5,171 bases of DNA. Source: Bacteroidales bacterium (GTDB lineage: Bacteria; Bacteroidota; Bacteroidia; Bacteroidales; UBA1715). The stretch spans positions 1-5,171 of the forward strand of contig JAFZTG010000063.1 in NCBI GenBank assembly GCA_017618935.1. The letters are read 5' to 3'. Of the stretch, positions 1 through 5,171 are shown one piece after another. Below the pieces are notes generated by a model, which saw nothing but the letters and a program-made list of their open reading frames with translations, did not search any database and was not told the origin of the DNA. Within the stretch, counting starts at the first letter, position 1, and each line of letters starts with the position of its first letter. The position numbers and the translations under genes were made by a program.

Positions 1-498
1 AAAACTGGCGAGCCTCTGCCTGACGGCGTGGAAGGTGAGTTAGTATTTACGACGCTTTCAAAAGAAGGTATGCCGATGATTCGTTTCCGTACACACGATT
101 TGACAAGTTTGACACACGAAAAATGCGAGTGTGGAAGAACCTTGGTTCGTATGAGCAGAATCCTTGGTAGAACTGACGATATGCTTATCATTCGTGGCGT
201 GAACGTGTTCCCGTCGCAAGTTGAGGCAGTGCTTTGTACGTTGGAAGAGGTTGAACCTCACTTCTTCATCACGGTTGACCGTATCAACAATACTGATACG
301 TTTGATATCGATGTAGAAATCAAGGAGAAATTTTACTCCGACGTGATGAGCGAGATGGAGCGTCTTCGTAAGAAAATCGCTCATGCAATTCAAAGTGTTG
401 TTGGTATTCAACCAAACATCAAGCCTGTTGCTCCTGGTACGATTGAACGTAGTCAGGGAAAAGCGAAGAGAGTGAACGATAAACGAAAATTCAAATAA
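1..498 (+). CDS. paaK: Phenylacetate--CoA ligase, C-terminal part (5' end outside window)
   Basis: The frame is open from base 1 to the TAA at 496-498 and gives the last 165 residues of an adenylate-forming (ANL superfamily) enzyme. Members activate phenylacetate or related aryl acids with ATP and CoA, releasing AMP and pyrophosphate, in the cytoplasm. Visible landmarks, counted from the window edge, are MIRFRTHDL (about 26-34), a CxCGR motif (42-46), the hinge block GRTDDMLIIRGVNVFPSQVE (56-75), which is highly typical of PaaK, and the C-terminal GKAKRVNDKRK (153-163), whose first lysine (154) is the likely adenylation lysine. About 270 residues, including the AMP-binding core, should lie upstream if the length is usual for PaaK. 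A GTG at 28 is internal, not a start. In gut Bacteroidales such ligases often sit beside indolepyruvate:ferredoxin oxidoreductase genes (iorAB); whether that holds here cannot be seen. The exact aryl-acid substrate is inferred. Confidence 0.92.
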   Translation, partial: KTGEPLPDGVEGELVFTTLSKEGMPMIRFRTHDLTSLTHEKCECGRTLVRMSRILGRTDDMLIIRGVNVFPSQVEAVLCTLEEVEPHFFITVDRINNTDTFDIDVEIKEKFYSDVMSEMERLRKKIAHAIQSVVGIQPNIKPVAPGTIERSQGKAKRVNDKRKFK

Positions 499-512
499 TC
501 TCACGTTGATAG

Positions 513-1067
513 ATGGGTAGTTTGGGTCTCATACAGGAAAGCATAGGTTCGTGGTTGTTGCCGATACGTACAAGATGGAACGACCGTGAACCAAAGGTTT
601 TCTCGTTTGAGAACGCCAGAACGATAGGGATTGTTTACAATGTGGAAAATAAGGATGTGCATACCCAAATAGCGGATTTTGCGAATTTTCTCACACAGCG
701 ACATAGCGGAATGCAAGTTTCCCTGCTCGGCTTTTTGGATAATCCCGAGTTGGAGAAATGTTTGACCAAAGTCGCTCATACCGAGTTCTTTTCAGAAAAG
801 GATTTTTCTTGGTCGGGACGTTTACAGAAAGGCGCCGCTTTAGATTTTGTGAAAAATCGTTTCGACATTTTGTTGGACATTTCCACCGAAACAACATATC
901 CCGTTCATTATGTACAATTGTCTTCCGTCGCGTCGTACAAGGTCGGACGATATATAGAGAACGACTTGCGATATGATTTATTGATAGATACGAAAGAAGA
1001 TAATTCAATAGCGTATTTAATTACGCAAATCAATGTATATTTGTCAAAAATAAAAATTAAACACTAA
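513..1067 (+). CDS. DUF6913-type conserved protein, unknown function, upstream of dapA
   Basis: This 184-residue protein resembles the small DUF6913 proteins of Bacteroidota as I remember them; no biochemical role is known to me. Recognisable parts are FENARTIGIVYN (about 32-43), a hydrophobic strand VSLLGF (69-74), FFSEKDFSWSGRL (92-104), FDILLDIS (117-124) and YVQLSSVASYKVGR (133-146). These alternate hydrophobic strands with charged loops, consistent with a soluble alpha/beta protein. There is no signal peptide and no convincing membrane segment. The ATG at 513 directly follows an in-frame TAG (510-512), so no upstream start in this frame is possible. No Shine-Dalgarno sequence is visible, as expected for this phylum. 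It starts 14 bases after paaK and ends 1 base before dapA, so translation is probably coupled to dapA. A role linked to lysine or cell-wall precursor synthesis is only a guess from position. Confidence 0.8.
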   Translation: MGSLGLIQESIGSWLLPIRTRWNDREPKVFSFENARTIGIVYNVENKDVHTQIADFANFLTQRHSGMQVSLLGFLDNPELEKCLTKVAHTEFFSEKDFSWSGRLQKGAALDFVKNRFDILLDISTETTYPVHYVQLSSVASYKVGRYIENDLRYDLLIDTKEDNSIAYLITQINVYLSKIKIKH

Positions 1068-1068
1068 T

Positions 1069-1953
1069 ATGACAATTCAAGATAGATTTCGTGGTACGGG
1101 AGTGGCTCTTATCACTCCTTTTACGGCAGATAACAAAGTAGATTTCAAATCGTTAGAAAAATTGCTGAACCACGTTATTGGAGGTGATGTTGAATTTTTA
1201 GTCGTGTGTGGCACGACTGGCGAGCCGGTAACAATGGATGAAGGCGAGAAACAAGCAGTGCTTGATTTCGTTTTTGAACACAATACGAAGAAACTTCCTG
1301 TTGTTGTTGGTTGTGGCGGTAACAATACTGCCGAAATTGCTAAATGTGCCGCAAAAGTTGATACTCGTTTTGATGCAATTCTTTCGGTTGTTCCTTATTA
1401 TAACAAACCGAATCAGCGTGGTATTTTCGAACATTTCAAGGTCGTTTCCGAAGCAAGCGCGTTGCCTGTCATTGCATACAATGTCCCAGGTCGTGCCGGT
1501 TGTAACATTGCTGCCGAAACAGCGGTGAAAATTGCCCGCGACTTGCCTCGTGTGATTGGTTTGAAAGAAGCGTCACCGTCGGTAGAGCAATTTACATATA
1601 TCAAGAAAGACTTGCCTTCTGACTTTATGTTGTTCAGCGGCGATGATTCCATTGTCGTTCCTCACATGTCGTTGGGTGCTCACGGAGCAATTTCGGTTAC
1701 TGCCAACGCAATGCCTAAAATGTATTCCGATATGGTTCGTCTGTGTATTGCCAACAAATACGATGAGGCATTGAAGTTGCACTTGAAATTGATAGAATTT
1801 ACCGATAGCTTGTTCACCCAAGGCAGTCCTGCAGGAGTGAAGGCTGCACTTTCTATTATGGGAATCGTGGAAAATAATCTACGTTTGCCGTTAGTTCCAG
1901 TTACCAGCGATCATTTTGAATATATCAAAGGCTTGCTTGTTGCGTTGAAATAG
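1069..1953 (+). CDS. dapA: 4-hydroxy-tetrahydrodipicolinate synthase (DHDPS)
   Basis: This cytoplasmic enzyme condenses pyruvate with aspartate semialdehyde, the first committed step of the diaminopimelate/lysine pathway feeding peptidoglycan and protein synthesis. The 294-residue product has normal family length and a TIM-barrel pattern. Key residues by alignment to E. coli DapA are Thr49-Thr50 in CGTTGE (E. coli Thr44-Thr45), Tyr111 in VPYYNKP (Tyr107), Tyr137 and Arg142 in AYNVPGRAG (Tyr133, Arg138), and the Schiff-base Lys166 in GLKEAS (Lys161). SGDDS (190-194) and GAHGAISVTAN (203-213) are also typical. All catalytic residues are present, so the enzyme should be active. At the allosteric lysine site Glu84 is kept (Glu89), but His56 is replaced by Lys61, which predicts weak or absent feedback inhibition. 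The ATG at 1069 lies 1 base after the upstream stop; there is no Shine-Dalgarno sequence. Related aldolases such as N-acetylneuraminate lyase share the fold, but these motifs favour DapA. Confidence 0.95.
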   Translation: MTIQDRFRGTGVALITPFTADNKVDFKSLEKLLNHVIGGDVEFLVVCGTTGEPVTMDEGEKQAVLDFVFEHNTKKLPVVVGCGGNNTAEIAKCAAKVDTRFDAILSVVPYYNKPNQRGIFEHFKVVSEASALPVIAYNVPGRAGCNIAAETAVKIARDLPRVIGLKEASPSVEQFTYIKKDLPSDFMLFSGDDSIVVPHMSLGAHGAISVTANAMPKMYSDMVRLCIANKYDEALKLHLKLIEFTDSLFTQGSPAGVKAALSIMGIVENNLRLPLVPVTSDHFEYIKGLLVALK

Positions 1954-1969
1954 GAGTGCAAGCCGTTTT
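1930..1969 (+). terminator. Possible weak intrinsic terminator overlapping the end of dapA
   Basis: GGCTTGC (1930-1936) is exactly complementary to GCAAGCC (1958-1964), and the second arm is followed by GTTTTA. The 7-bp stem begins inside the dapA coding sequence, encloses the TAG stop (1951-1953) and has a long loop of about 21 bases. The short T-run and long loop make it a weak candidate. Its position, at the end of a gene cluster and before a new promoter, supports it. Confidence 0.35.
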
Positions 1970-2016
1970 AGTCAAGAGAAAAAATCATAAAAAATAGCAT
2001 TTAGTCCAAAATTTCA

Positions 2017-2024
2017 TAATTTTG
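2017..2024 (+). promoter_or_regulatory. Probable -7 box for the helix-hairpin-helix gene
   Basis: TAATTTTG fits the Bacteroidota -7 consensus TAnnTTTG and is followed by CA, as in the other promoters here. It lies 21 bases before the ATG at 2046, which leaves a leader of roughly 15 bases if transcription starts about 7 bases downstream of the box. A good -33 TTTG is not visible; the nearest candidate, TTTA at 2000-2003, is too close. The surrounding 60 bases are very AT-rich. Confidence 0.5.
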
Positions 2025-2045
2025 CAATACACACATATTGCAATT

Positions 2046-2879
2046 ATGAAAAGTCAAAATTGGATGAGATTGGGCAAAAATCTGACAACTTGTATCGTGG
2101 TTGTGACGCTTGCCGTGTTTTTTTACGTGTATAAACCTTCGGAAAACAAAAAATCGTTTTTGGAAACTGATACAGTAACGGTTGAGGTTGAAAATGAAGT
2201 GTTGCAATCTATTTGCGACACGACAATAGATCCGAATAATTGTTCGTATGATGAATTATTGAAAGTGGGGTTTTCGTCGAGACAGGCCAAAAGTTGCGTG
2301 GCATTTGTGAAAAAAGGTGGTCGGTTTTATAAGAAGGAAGATTTGCTGAAAATATACACCATCACGGAGGATGATTACAAACGTGTACAAAAGTTCATAC
2401 ATATTAATAATGTGTCGTTTAAGAAAAAAGAGACGATAAAAAAAGAAAAAGAGCCGAAAAAAGATGTTACATCGGTGAAAATCAGTGTTGACATCAATTC
2501 GTGCGATACTGCCGATTTGATGCGTCTGCCCAAAATTGGAGCGTTTCGAGCAAAGAAAATTATAGAGCAGCGCGACAGGTTGGGCGGATTTTATTCGTGC
2601 GAGCAGCTCTCCGCGATTTATTCAATGGATTCTGTACTTGTGCAAGAGTTGAAACCATACATTATAATAGATACTGCCCACATAAAGAAAATCAATCTGA
2701 ACACTGCCACGTTCAAGGATTTGGTAAAACATCCGCTTATTTCGTACGAGCAAACGAAAGATATTATGAATTACAAAAGAATTGTCGGGACGATAAAAAA
2801 TGCCAAGGAGCTGAGGAAAAACAACATACTTACGACTGACGACTATGAAATTTTAAAATTCTATGTAAAAACATTTTGA
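2046..2879 (+). CDS. Membrane-anchored protein with three ComEA-like helix-hairpin-helix units
   Basis: With the ATG at 2046 the product has 277 residues. A short basic N-terminus (MKSQNWMRLGKN) precedes one hydrophobic segment at about 13-29 (LTTCIVVVTLAVFFYVY), suggesting a single inner-membrane anchor with the rest in the periplasm, although a cytoplasmic orientation is not excluded. Three related units of about 60 residues follow, at about 62-121, 146-207 and 212-277. Each begins with a D/N-x-N turn (DPNNCSYDELL, DINSCDTADLM, NLNTATFKDLV) and continues through a hairpin to a second helix pair. Only unit 2 keeps a near-classical hairpin (LPKIGAFRAKKI); units 1 and 3 are diverged. A lysine/glutamate-rich linker (about 126-141) separates units 1 and 2. 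Helix-hairpin-helix domains usually bind DNA without sequence specificity, as in ComEA during DNA uptake, but DNA binding here is inferred. An upstream in-frame TTG at 2022 was not used because it falls in the -7 box. The gene seems to be transcribed alone. Confidence 0.8.
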   Translation: MKSQNWMRLGKNLTTCIVVVTLAVFFYVYKPSENKKSFLETDTVTVEVENEVLQSICDTTIDPNNCSYDELLKVGFSSRQAKSCVAFVKKGGRFYKKEDLLKIYTITEDDYKRVQKFIHINNVSFKKKETIKKEKEPKKDVTSVKISVDINSCDTADLMRLPKIGAFRAKKIIEQRDRLGGFYSCEQLSAIYSMDSVLVQELKPYIIIDTAHIKKINLNTATFKDLVKHPLISYEQTKDIMNYKRIVGTIKNAKELRKNNILTTDDYEILKFYVKTF

Positions 2880-2885
2880 TAAAAA

Positions 2886-2916
2886 CTTGCTCTTTTTATA
2901 AAAGTTTATACATTTG
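2886..2916 (+). promoter_or_regulatory. Promoter of the rpsU-xer-hpf operon
   Basis: CTTG (2886-2889) as -33 element and TACATTTG (2909-2916) as -7 element are separated by 19 bases, close to the Bacteroidota consensus TTTG / TAnnTTTG. The start point should fall around 2922-2925, giving a leader of about 30 bases before the rpsU ATG. The block TACATTTGCAGTCCA (2909-2923) recurs exactly in the tRNA-Thr promoter at 4376-4390. Confidence 0.75.
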
Positions 2917-2942
2917 CAGTCCATTTAATAAACATTCTAAAT

Positions 2943-2947
2943 AGGAG
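2943..2947 (+). promoter_or_regulatory. Shine-Dalgarno sequence of rpsU
   Basis: AGGAG lies 6 bases before the rpsU ATG at 2954, which is good spacing. It is the only clear, well-placed Shine-Dalgarno sequence in the window; the DUF6913, dapA, helix-hairpin-helix, xer, hpf and tuf starts lack one. In Flavobacterium johnsoniae the anti-Shine-Dalgarno end of 16S rRNA is sequestered by a pocket that includes bS21, and rpsU is among the few mRNAs with a strong Shine-Dalgarno, consistent with autoregulation. Confidence 0.8.
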
Positions 2948-2953
2948 AATAAT

Positions 2954-3148
2954 ATGATTATCGTACCGGTAAAAGAAGGCGAAAACATTGACAAGGCGCT
3001 AAAAAAATTCAAAAGAAAATTTGAAAAAACAGGCGTAGTAAAAGAATTAAGAAACAGACAAGCATTCACAAAACCGTCTGTTATTCGTAGAGAACAAATA
3101 ATCAAAGCTATCTACAAACAAAAAATGCAATTGTCAGATGAGCAATAA
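2954..3148 (+). CDS. rpsU: Small ribosomal subunit protein bS21
   Basis: This 64-residue, strongly basic protein belongs to the 30S ribosomal subunit, near the 3' end of 16S rRNA at the platform. The N-terminal MIIVPVKEGENIDKALKKFK and the central KFEKTGVVKELRNRQAFTKP are classic bS21 features. The C-terminal helix (about 43-58) contains Tyr54, the position I recall as contacting and helping to hide the anti-Shine-Dalgarno in Bacteroidota ribosomes. The ATG at 2954 has a strong AGGAG upstream. rpsU is the first gene of its operon, and its last 11 bases overlap the start of the recombinase gene. Expression is probably autoregulated: ribosomes lacking bS21 expose the anti-Shine-Dalgarno and should prefer this mRNA. 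That mechanism is known from a relative and is inferred here. Confidence 0.96.
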   Translation: MIIVPVKEGENIDKALKKFKRKFEKTGVVKELRNRQAFTKPSVIRREQIIKAIYKQKMQLSDEQ

Positions 3149-4025
3149 TTCCCAAAACGAGGAATTATTGCATTCATTTTTGACCTATCTTGAATTCGAG
3201 AAAAAAGGTTCAAAATATACTGTTCTTTCTTATAAGAACGATATATCGCATTTTTTTAAGCACATAGGTGACGTTAACCTGAGCGATGTCACATCAAGAG
3301 ATGTAAGAGCATGGGTGAGCGTTTTGTCAGAAGAAGGAATTGCCCCACGTTCTATCAATAGAAAACTAACGGCAGTTCGTTCTTTTTTTTATTTTTTACA
3401 GCGTCAAGGTAAACTCAATCAGAACGTTGCGAGAAAAGTTCATACTTTGAAAGCAAAAAAAAGGTTGCCTTTTTTTGTTGAAGAAGAAAAAATGACTACC
3501 TTGCTAGACAAAATCGAGTTCGCGAATGATTTCGCTGGACTTCGAGATAAAGTGGTCATTGAATTATTGTACACGACGGGAATACGCCGTTCTGAATTGT
3601 TGGGTCTGACACCAAAATCTATCGATTGGGCGGAATCAAGTTTGAAAGTTCTCGGAAAAAGAAAGAAGGAGCGAATCATCCCTCTTCTTCCGGAATGTGC
3701 AAGTTTGATTAAGGAGTATCTCCAGGAACGAGAGAAAATCTCCCAGTGCGACTTCTTGATAGAAACCGACACAGGAGAGAAACCCTATGCGAATCTTATA
3801 TATAGGATAGTGCATAAATATCTTGGAGAGGTTACCACGATAGACAAGAAAAGCCCCCACGTCCTGCGACATTCGTTTGCGACACATTTATTAAATAATG
3901 GTGCCGACATAAACGACATAAAAGAATTGTTGGGACACGCAAATCTTTCGGCGACACAAATCTATACACATAATTCATTTGAGAAATTAAAAAAAGTGTA
4001 TAAACAGGCTCATCCGAGAAATTAA
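3138..4025 (+). CDS. xerC: XerC/XerD-family tyrosine recombinase
   Basis: The 295-residue length is normal for Xer proteins, which resolve chromosome dimers at dif near the terminus, with FtsK and a partner Xer protein. An N-terminal SAM-like DNA-binding domain (about 5-90, with SYKNDISHFFKHIG and RSINRKLTAVRSFFYFL) precedes the catalytic domain (about 110-290). The full catalytic set is visible: Arg150 (TTGIRRSELLGL), Lys174 (GKRKKERIIPL), His241 and Arg244 (SPHVLRHSFATH), His267 (LLGHANL) and nucleophile Tyr276 (QIYTH). It is therefore probably active. The ATG at 3138 lies inside rpsU in another frame, with an 11-base overlap ending at the rpsU stop; no Shine-Dalgarno sequence is present, so translation is probably coupled to rpsU. 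The order rpsU-xer-hpf is, as I recall, common in Bacteroidales, so this is a housekeeping recombinase rather than a phage or transposon integrase. XerC versus XerD cannot be settled from this sequence alone; the symbol follows common annotation of this locus. Confidence 0.88.
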   Translation: MSNNSQNEELLHSFLTYLEFEKKGSKYTVLSYKNDISHFFKHIGDVNLSDVTSRDVRAWVSVLSEEGIAPRSINRKLTAVRSFFYFLQRQGKLNQNVARKVHTLKAKKRLPFFVEEEKMTTLLDKIEFANDFAGLRDKVVIELLYTTGIRRSELLGLTPKSIDWAESSLKVLGKRKKERIIPLLPECASLIKEYLQEREKISQCDFLIETDTGEKPYANLIYRIVHKYLGEVTTIDKKSPHVLRHSFATHLLNNGADINDIKELLGHANLSATQIYTHNSFEKLKKVYKQAHPRN

Positions 4026-4048
4026 AAATGATTTAATATATATAAGGT

Positions 4049-4348
4049 ATGGAAATAAAAATTCAATCAGTAGGGTTTAAGGCCGATGCAAAACTACAAA
4101 GCTTTGCAACAAAGAAAGTAAACAAACTTGATACGTTTTCAGATGTACTTCAATCGGCAGAAGTTTTCTTCAAATTAATCAACACTCCTTCGGAAGAAAA
4201 CAAGGAAGTTGAAATCAGTGTAAAAACTCCAGGTAAAGAATTGTTCGCCAAAAAAACGGCGAAATCATTCGAGGAAGCAACCGATTTGGCGACGGATGCA
4301 CTCCGTAATCAAATAGAAAAAATGAAAGGAAAACAAGAAAAAAAGTAA
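4049..4348 (+). CDS. hpf: Short ribosome hibernation-promoting factor (HPF/RaiA family)
   Basis: This 99-residue protein matches the short HPF/RaiA/YfiA domain, which binds the 30S decoding and mRNA channel region and silences ribosomes in slow growth or stationary phase. The pattern is beta-alpha-beta-beta-beta-alpha: first strand MEIKIQSVGFKAD, helix KLQSFATKKVNKLDTF (about 16-30), strands around AEVFFKLI (38-45), KEVEISVKTPGKELFAKKTA (52-71) and a last helix from FEEATDLATDALRNQIEKMK (74-93), followed by a lysine-rich tail. It lacks the C-terminal dimerisation domain of long-form HPF, so it is of the short type; whether the ribosomes form 100S dimers cannot be predicted. It starts 23 bases after the recombinase stop, with no Bacteroidota-type promoter in between, so it is probably co-transcribed from the rpsU promoter. 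AAGG at 4044-4047 is only one base from the ATG and is unlikely to act as a ribosome binding site. Confidence 0.9.
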   Translation: MEIKIQSVGFKADAKLQSFATKKVNKLDTFSDVLQSAEVFFKLINTPSEENKEVEISVKTPGKELFAKKTAKSFEEATDLATDALRNQIEKMKGKQEKK

Positions 4349-4353
4349 ATTCT

Positions 4354-4383
4354 TTTGTTTTATAAGAAAAATAACTACATTTG
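4354..4383 (+). promoter_or_regulatory. Promoter of tRNA-Thr and probably tuf
   Basis: TTTG (4354-4357) and TACATTTG (4376-4383) match the Bacteroidota -33 and -7 elements with an 18-base spacer. This is the best promoter match in the window and begins just after the hpf stop. Transcription should start around 4390, giving a leader of about 38 bases that RNase P would remove from the tRNA. The block TACATTTGCAGTCCA (4376-4390) is identical to that in the rpsU promoter. Confidence 0.8.
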
Positions 4384-4428
4384 CAGTCCAAATTTTCGGG
4401 CAGAGAAAACTGTACGGAATCTGAACAG

Positions 4429-4500
<72 letters not shown>

Positions 4501-4566
4501 CTGAATCCGAATTTTTGGAAATGGATTTGAGAAATTTTATATGTTGAATTAATAAAAAAAGTAGAA

Positions 4567-5171
4567 ATGGCAAAAGAAAAGTTTGATAGAACCAAGGATC
4601 ACGTAAATATTGGTACTATCGGTCACGTTGACCACGGAAAAACAACTTTGACAGCAGCTATCACAACTGTATTGGCAAAGAAAGGTCTTTCAGAAGTTCG
4701 TTCATTCGACCAAATCGATAACGCTCCTGAAGAAAAAGAAAGAGGTATCACAATCAACACTTCTCACGTTGAGTACCAAACAGCAACTCGTCACTATGCA
4801 CACGTTGACTGTCCGGGCCACGCCGACTATGTAAAGAACATGGTTACTGGTGCTGCTCAGATGGATGGTGCTATCTTGGTTGTAGCTGCTACTGACGGTC
4901 CAATGCCTCAAACAAAAGAACACGTTCTTTTGGCAAAACAAGTAAACGTACCTCGTATCGTTGTATTCCTTAACAAATGCGATATGGTTGAGGACGAAGA
5001 AATGTTCGAACTTGTTGAAATGGAAGTTCGCGAATTGTTGAGCAAATACGATTTCGACGGTGACAACACTCCTATCATCCGTGGTTCTGCCCTTGGTGCC
5101 CTGAACGGCGTTAAGGAGTGGGAAGACAAGGTTATGGAGCTGATGGACGCTGTTGACGAGTGGATTCCTCT
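4567..5171 (+). CDS. tuf: Elongation factor Tu, N-terminal half (3' end outside window)
   Basis: EF-Tu is the GTPase that brings aminoacyl-tRNA to the ribosomal A site. The window holds 201 complete codons, essentially the whole GTP-binding domain of a protein usually near 395 residues. All G motifs are intact: GHVDHGKT (19-26), RGITI (59-63, switch I Thr62), DCPGH (81-85, catalytic His85), NKCD (136-139) and GSAL (173-176). The ATG at 4567 starts the standard [20 protein letters not shown]. The upstream sequence is A-rich without a Shine-Dalgarno, typical of highly expressed Bacteroidota genes. Codon choice is narrow, as expected for an abundant protein, for example repeated GGT, GTT/GTA, GAA and CGT. 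No separate promoter is convincing between the tRNA and tuf, so co-transcription is likely. In Bacteroidales secE, nusG and rpl genes often follow, but that lies beyond the edge. Confidence 0.98.
   Translation, partial: MAKEKFDRTKDHVNIGTIGHVDHGKTTLTAAITTVLAKKGLSEVRSFDQIDNAPEEKERGITINTSHVEYQTATRHYAHVDCPGHADYVKNMVTGAAQMDGAILVVAATDGPMPQTKEHVLLAKQVNVPRIVVFLNKCDMVEDEEMFELVEMEVRELLSKYDFDGDNTPIIRGSALGALNGVKEWEDKVMELMDAVDEWIP

Noticed and set aside
58..1008. Long antisense open frames opposite paaK and the DUF6913-type gene
   Set aside because: Their translations are low-complexity or cysteine/histidine-rich without recognisable domains, and the + strand frames match known families over the same bases.
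1952..1956. AGGAG after the dapA stop as a Shine-Dalgarno sequence
   Set aside because: No start codon follows at a usable distance that opens a believable gene; the next gene starts 90 bases later.
2022..2045. In-frame TTG at 2022 as start of the helix-hairpin-helix gene
   Set aside because: The TTG is the end of the probable -7 box TAATTTTG, so it would lie upstream of the transcript start. The ATG at 2046 gives a normal N-terminus with a basic stretch before the membrane segment.
2501..2839. Overlapping + strand open frame inside the helix-hairpin-helix gene
   Set aside because: It is a shifted reading of the same bases; its protein shows no known domain, while the main frame has repeated helix-hairpin-helix units.
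2883..2907. Inverted repeat AAACTT/AAGTTT as terminator or operator
   Set aside because: It is short, AT-rich, has a 13-base loop and overlaps the promoter spacer; such pairs are expected by chance in this composition.
4501..4566. Separate promoter or second tRNA between tRNA-Thr and tuf
   Set aside because: TATATGTTG near 4540 fits the -7 consensus poorly and no cloverleaf can be drawn in the 66 bases; the stretch looks like an AT-rich spacer and untranslated leader.

Overview
The window looks like ordinary chromosomal core sequence from a member of the Bacteroidota, most likely the order Bacteroidales. The grounds are the promoter style (-33 TTTG/CTTG plus -7 TAnnTTTG), the near absence of Shine-Dalgarno sequences, a DUF6913-type protein upstream of dapA, and the order rpsU - xer recombinase - hpf - tRNA-Thr - tuf, which I recall from Bacteroides-type genomes. 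Genus and species cannot be read from the sequence. All recognised genes lie on the + strand and are densely packed; no gap exceeds about 220 bases, and the longest gap contains a tRNA.

Left part (1-1970): the 3' end of a phenylacetate-CoA ligase gene (paaK), a small DUF6913-type protein of unknown function, and dapA (4-hydroxy-tetrahydrodipicolinate synthase, first committed step towards diaminopimelate and lysine). The gaps are 14 and 1 bases, so the three probably share a transcript. It may end at a weak stem-loop overlapping the dapA stop codon.

Middle (1971-2879): a single gene, probably with its own promoter, for a membrane-anchored protein with three ComEA-like helix-hairpin-helix units. 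Its start is best placed at the ATG at 2046, because an upstream in-frame TTG lies inside the promoter.

Right part (2880-5171): a translation-centred region. A good promoter drives rpsU (bS21), which has the only clear Shine-Dalgarno sequence in the window. rpsU overlaps a complete XerC/D-family tyrosine recombinase gene by 11 bases, followed by a short hibernation factor gene (hpf). A second promoter, sharing a 15-base identical block with the rpsU promoter, drives tRNA-Thr(GGU) and probably the downstream tuf (EF-Tu), which runs off the right edge.

I found no mobile element, CRISPR array, defence system or clearly new multi-gene system. The best leads are regulatory: probable bS21 autoregulation through its Shine-Dalgarno sequence, with a recombinase gene coupled to it; the shared promoter block; a DapA lysine-site substitution that predicts loss of feedback inhibition; and the tight DUF6913-dapA linkage.
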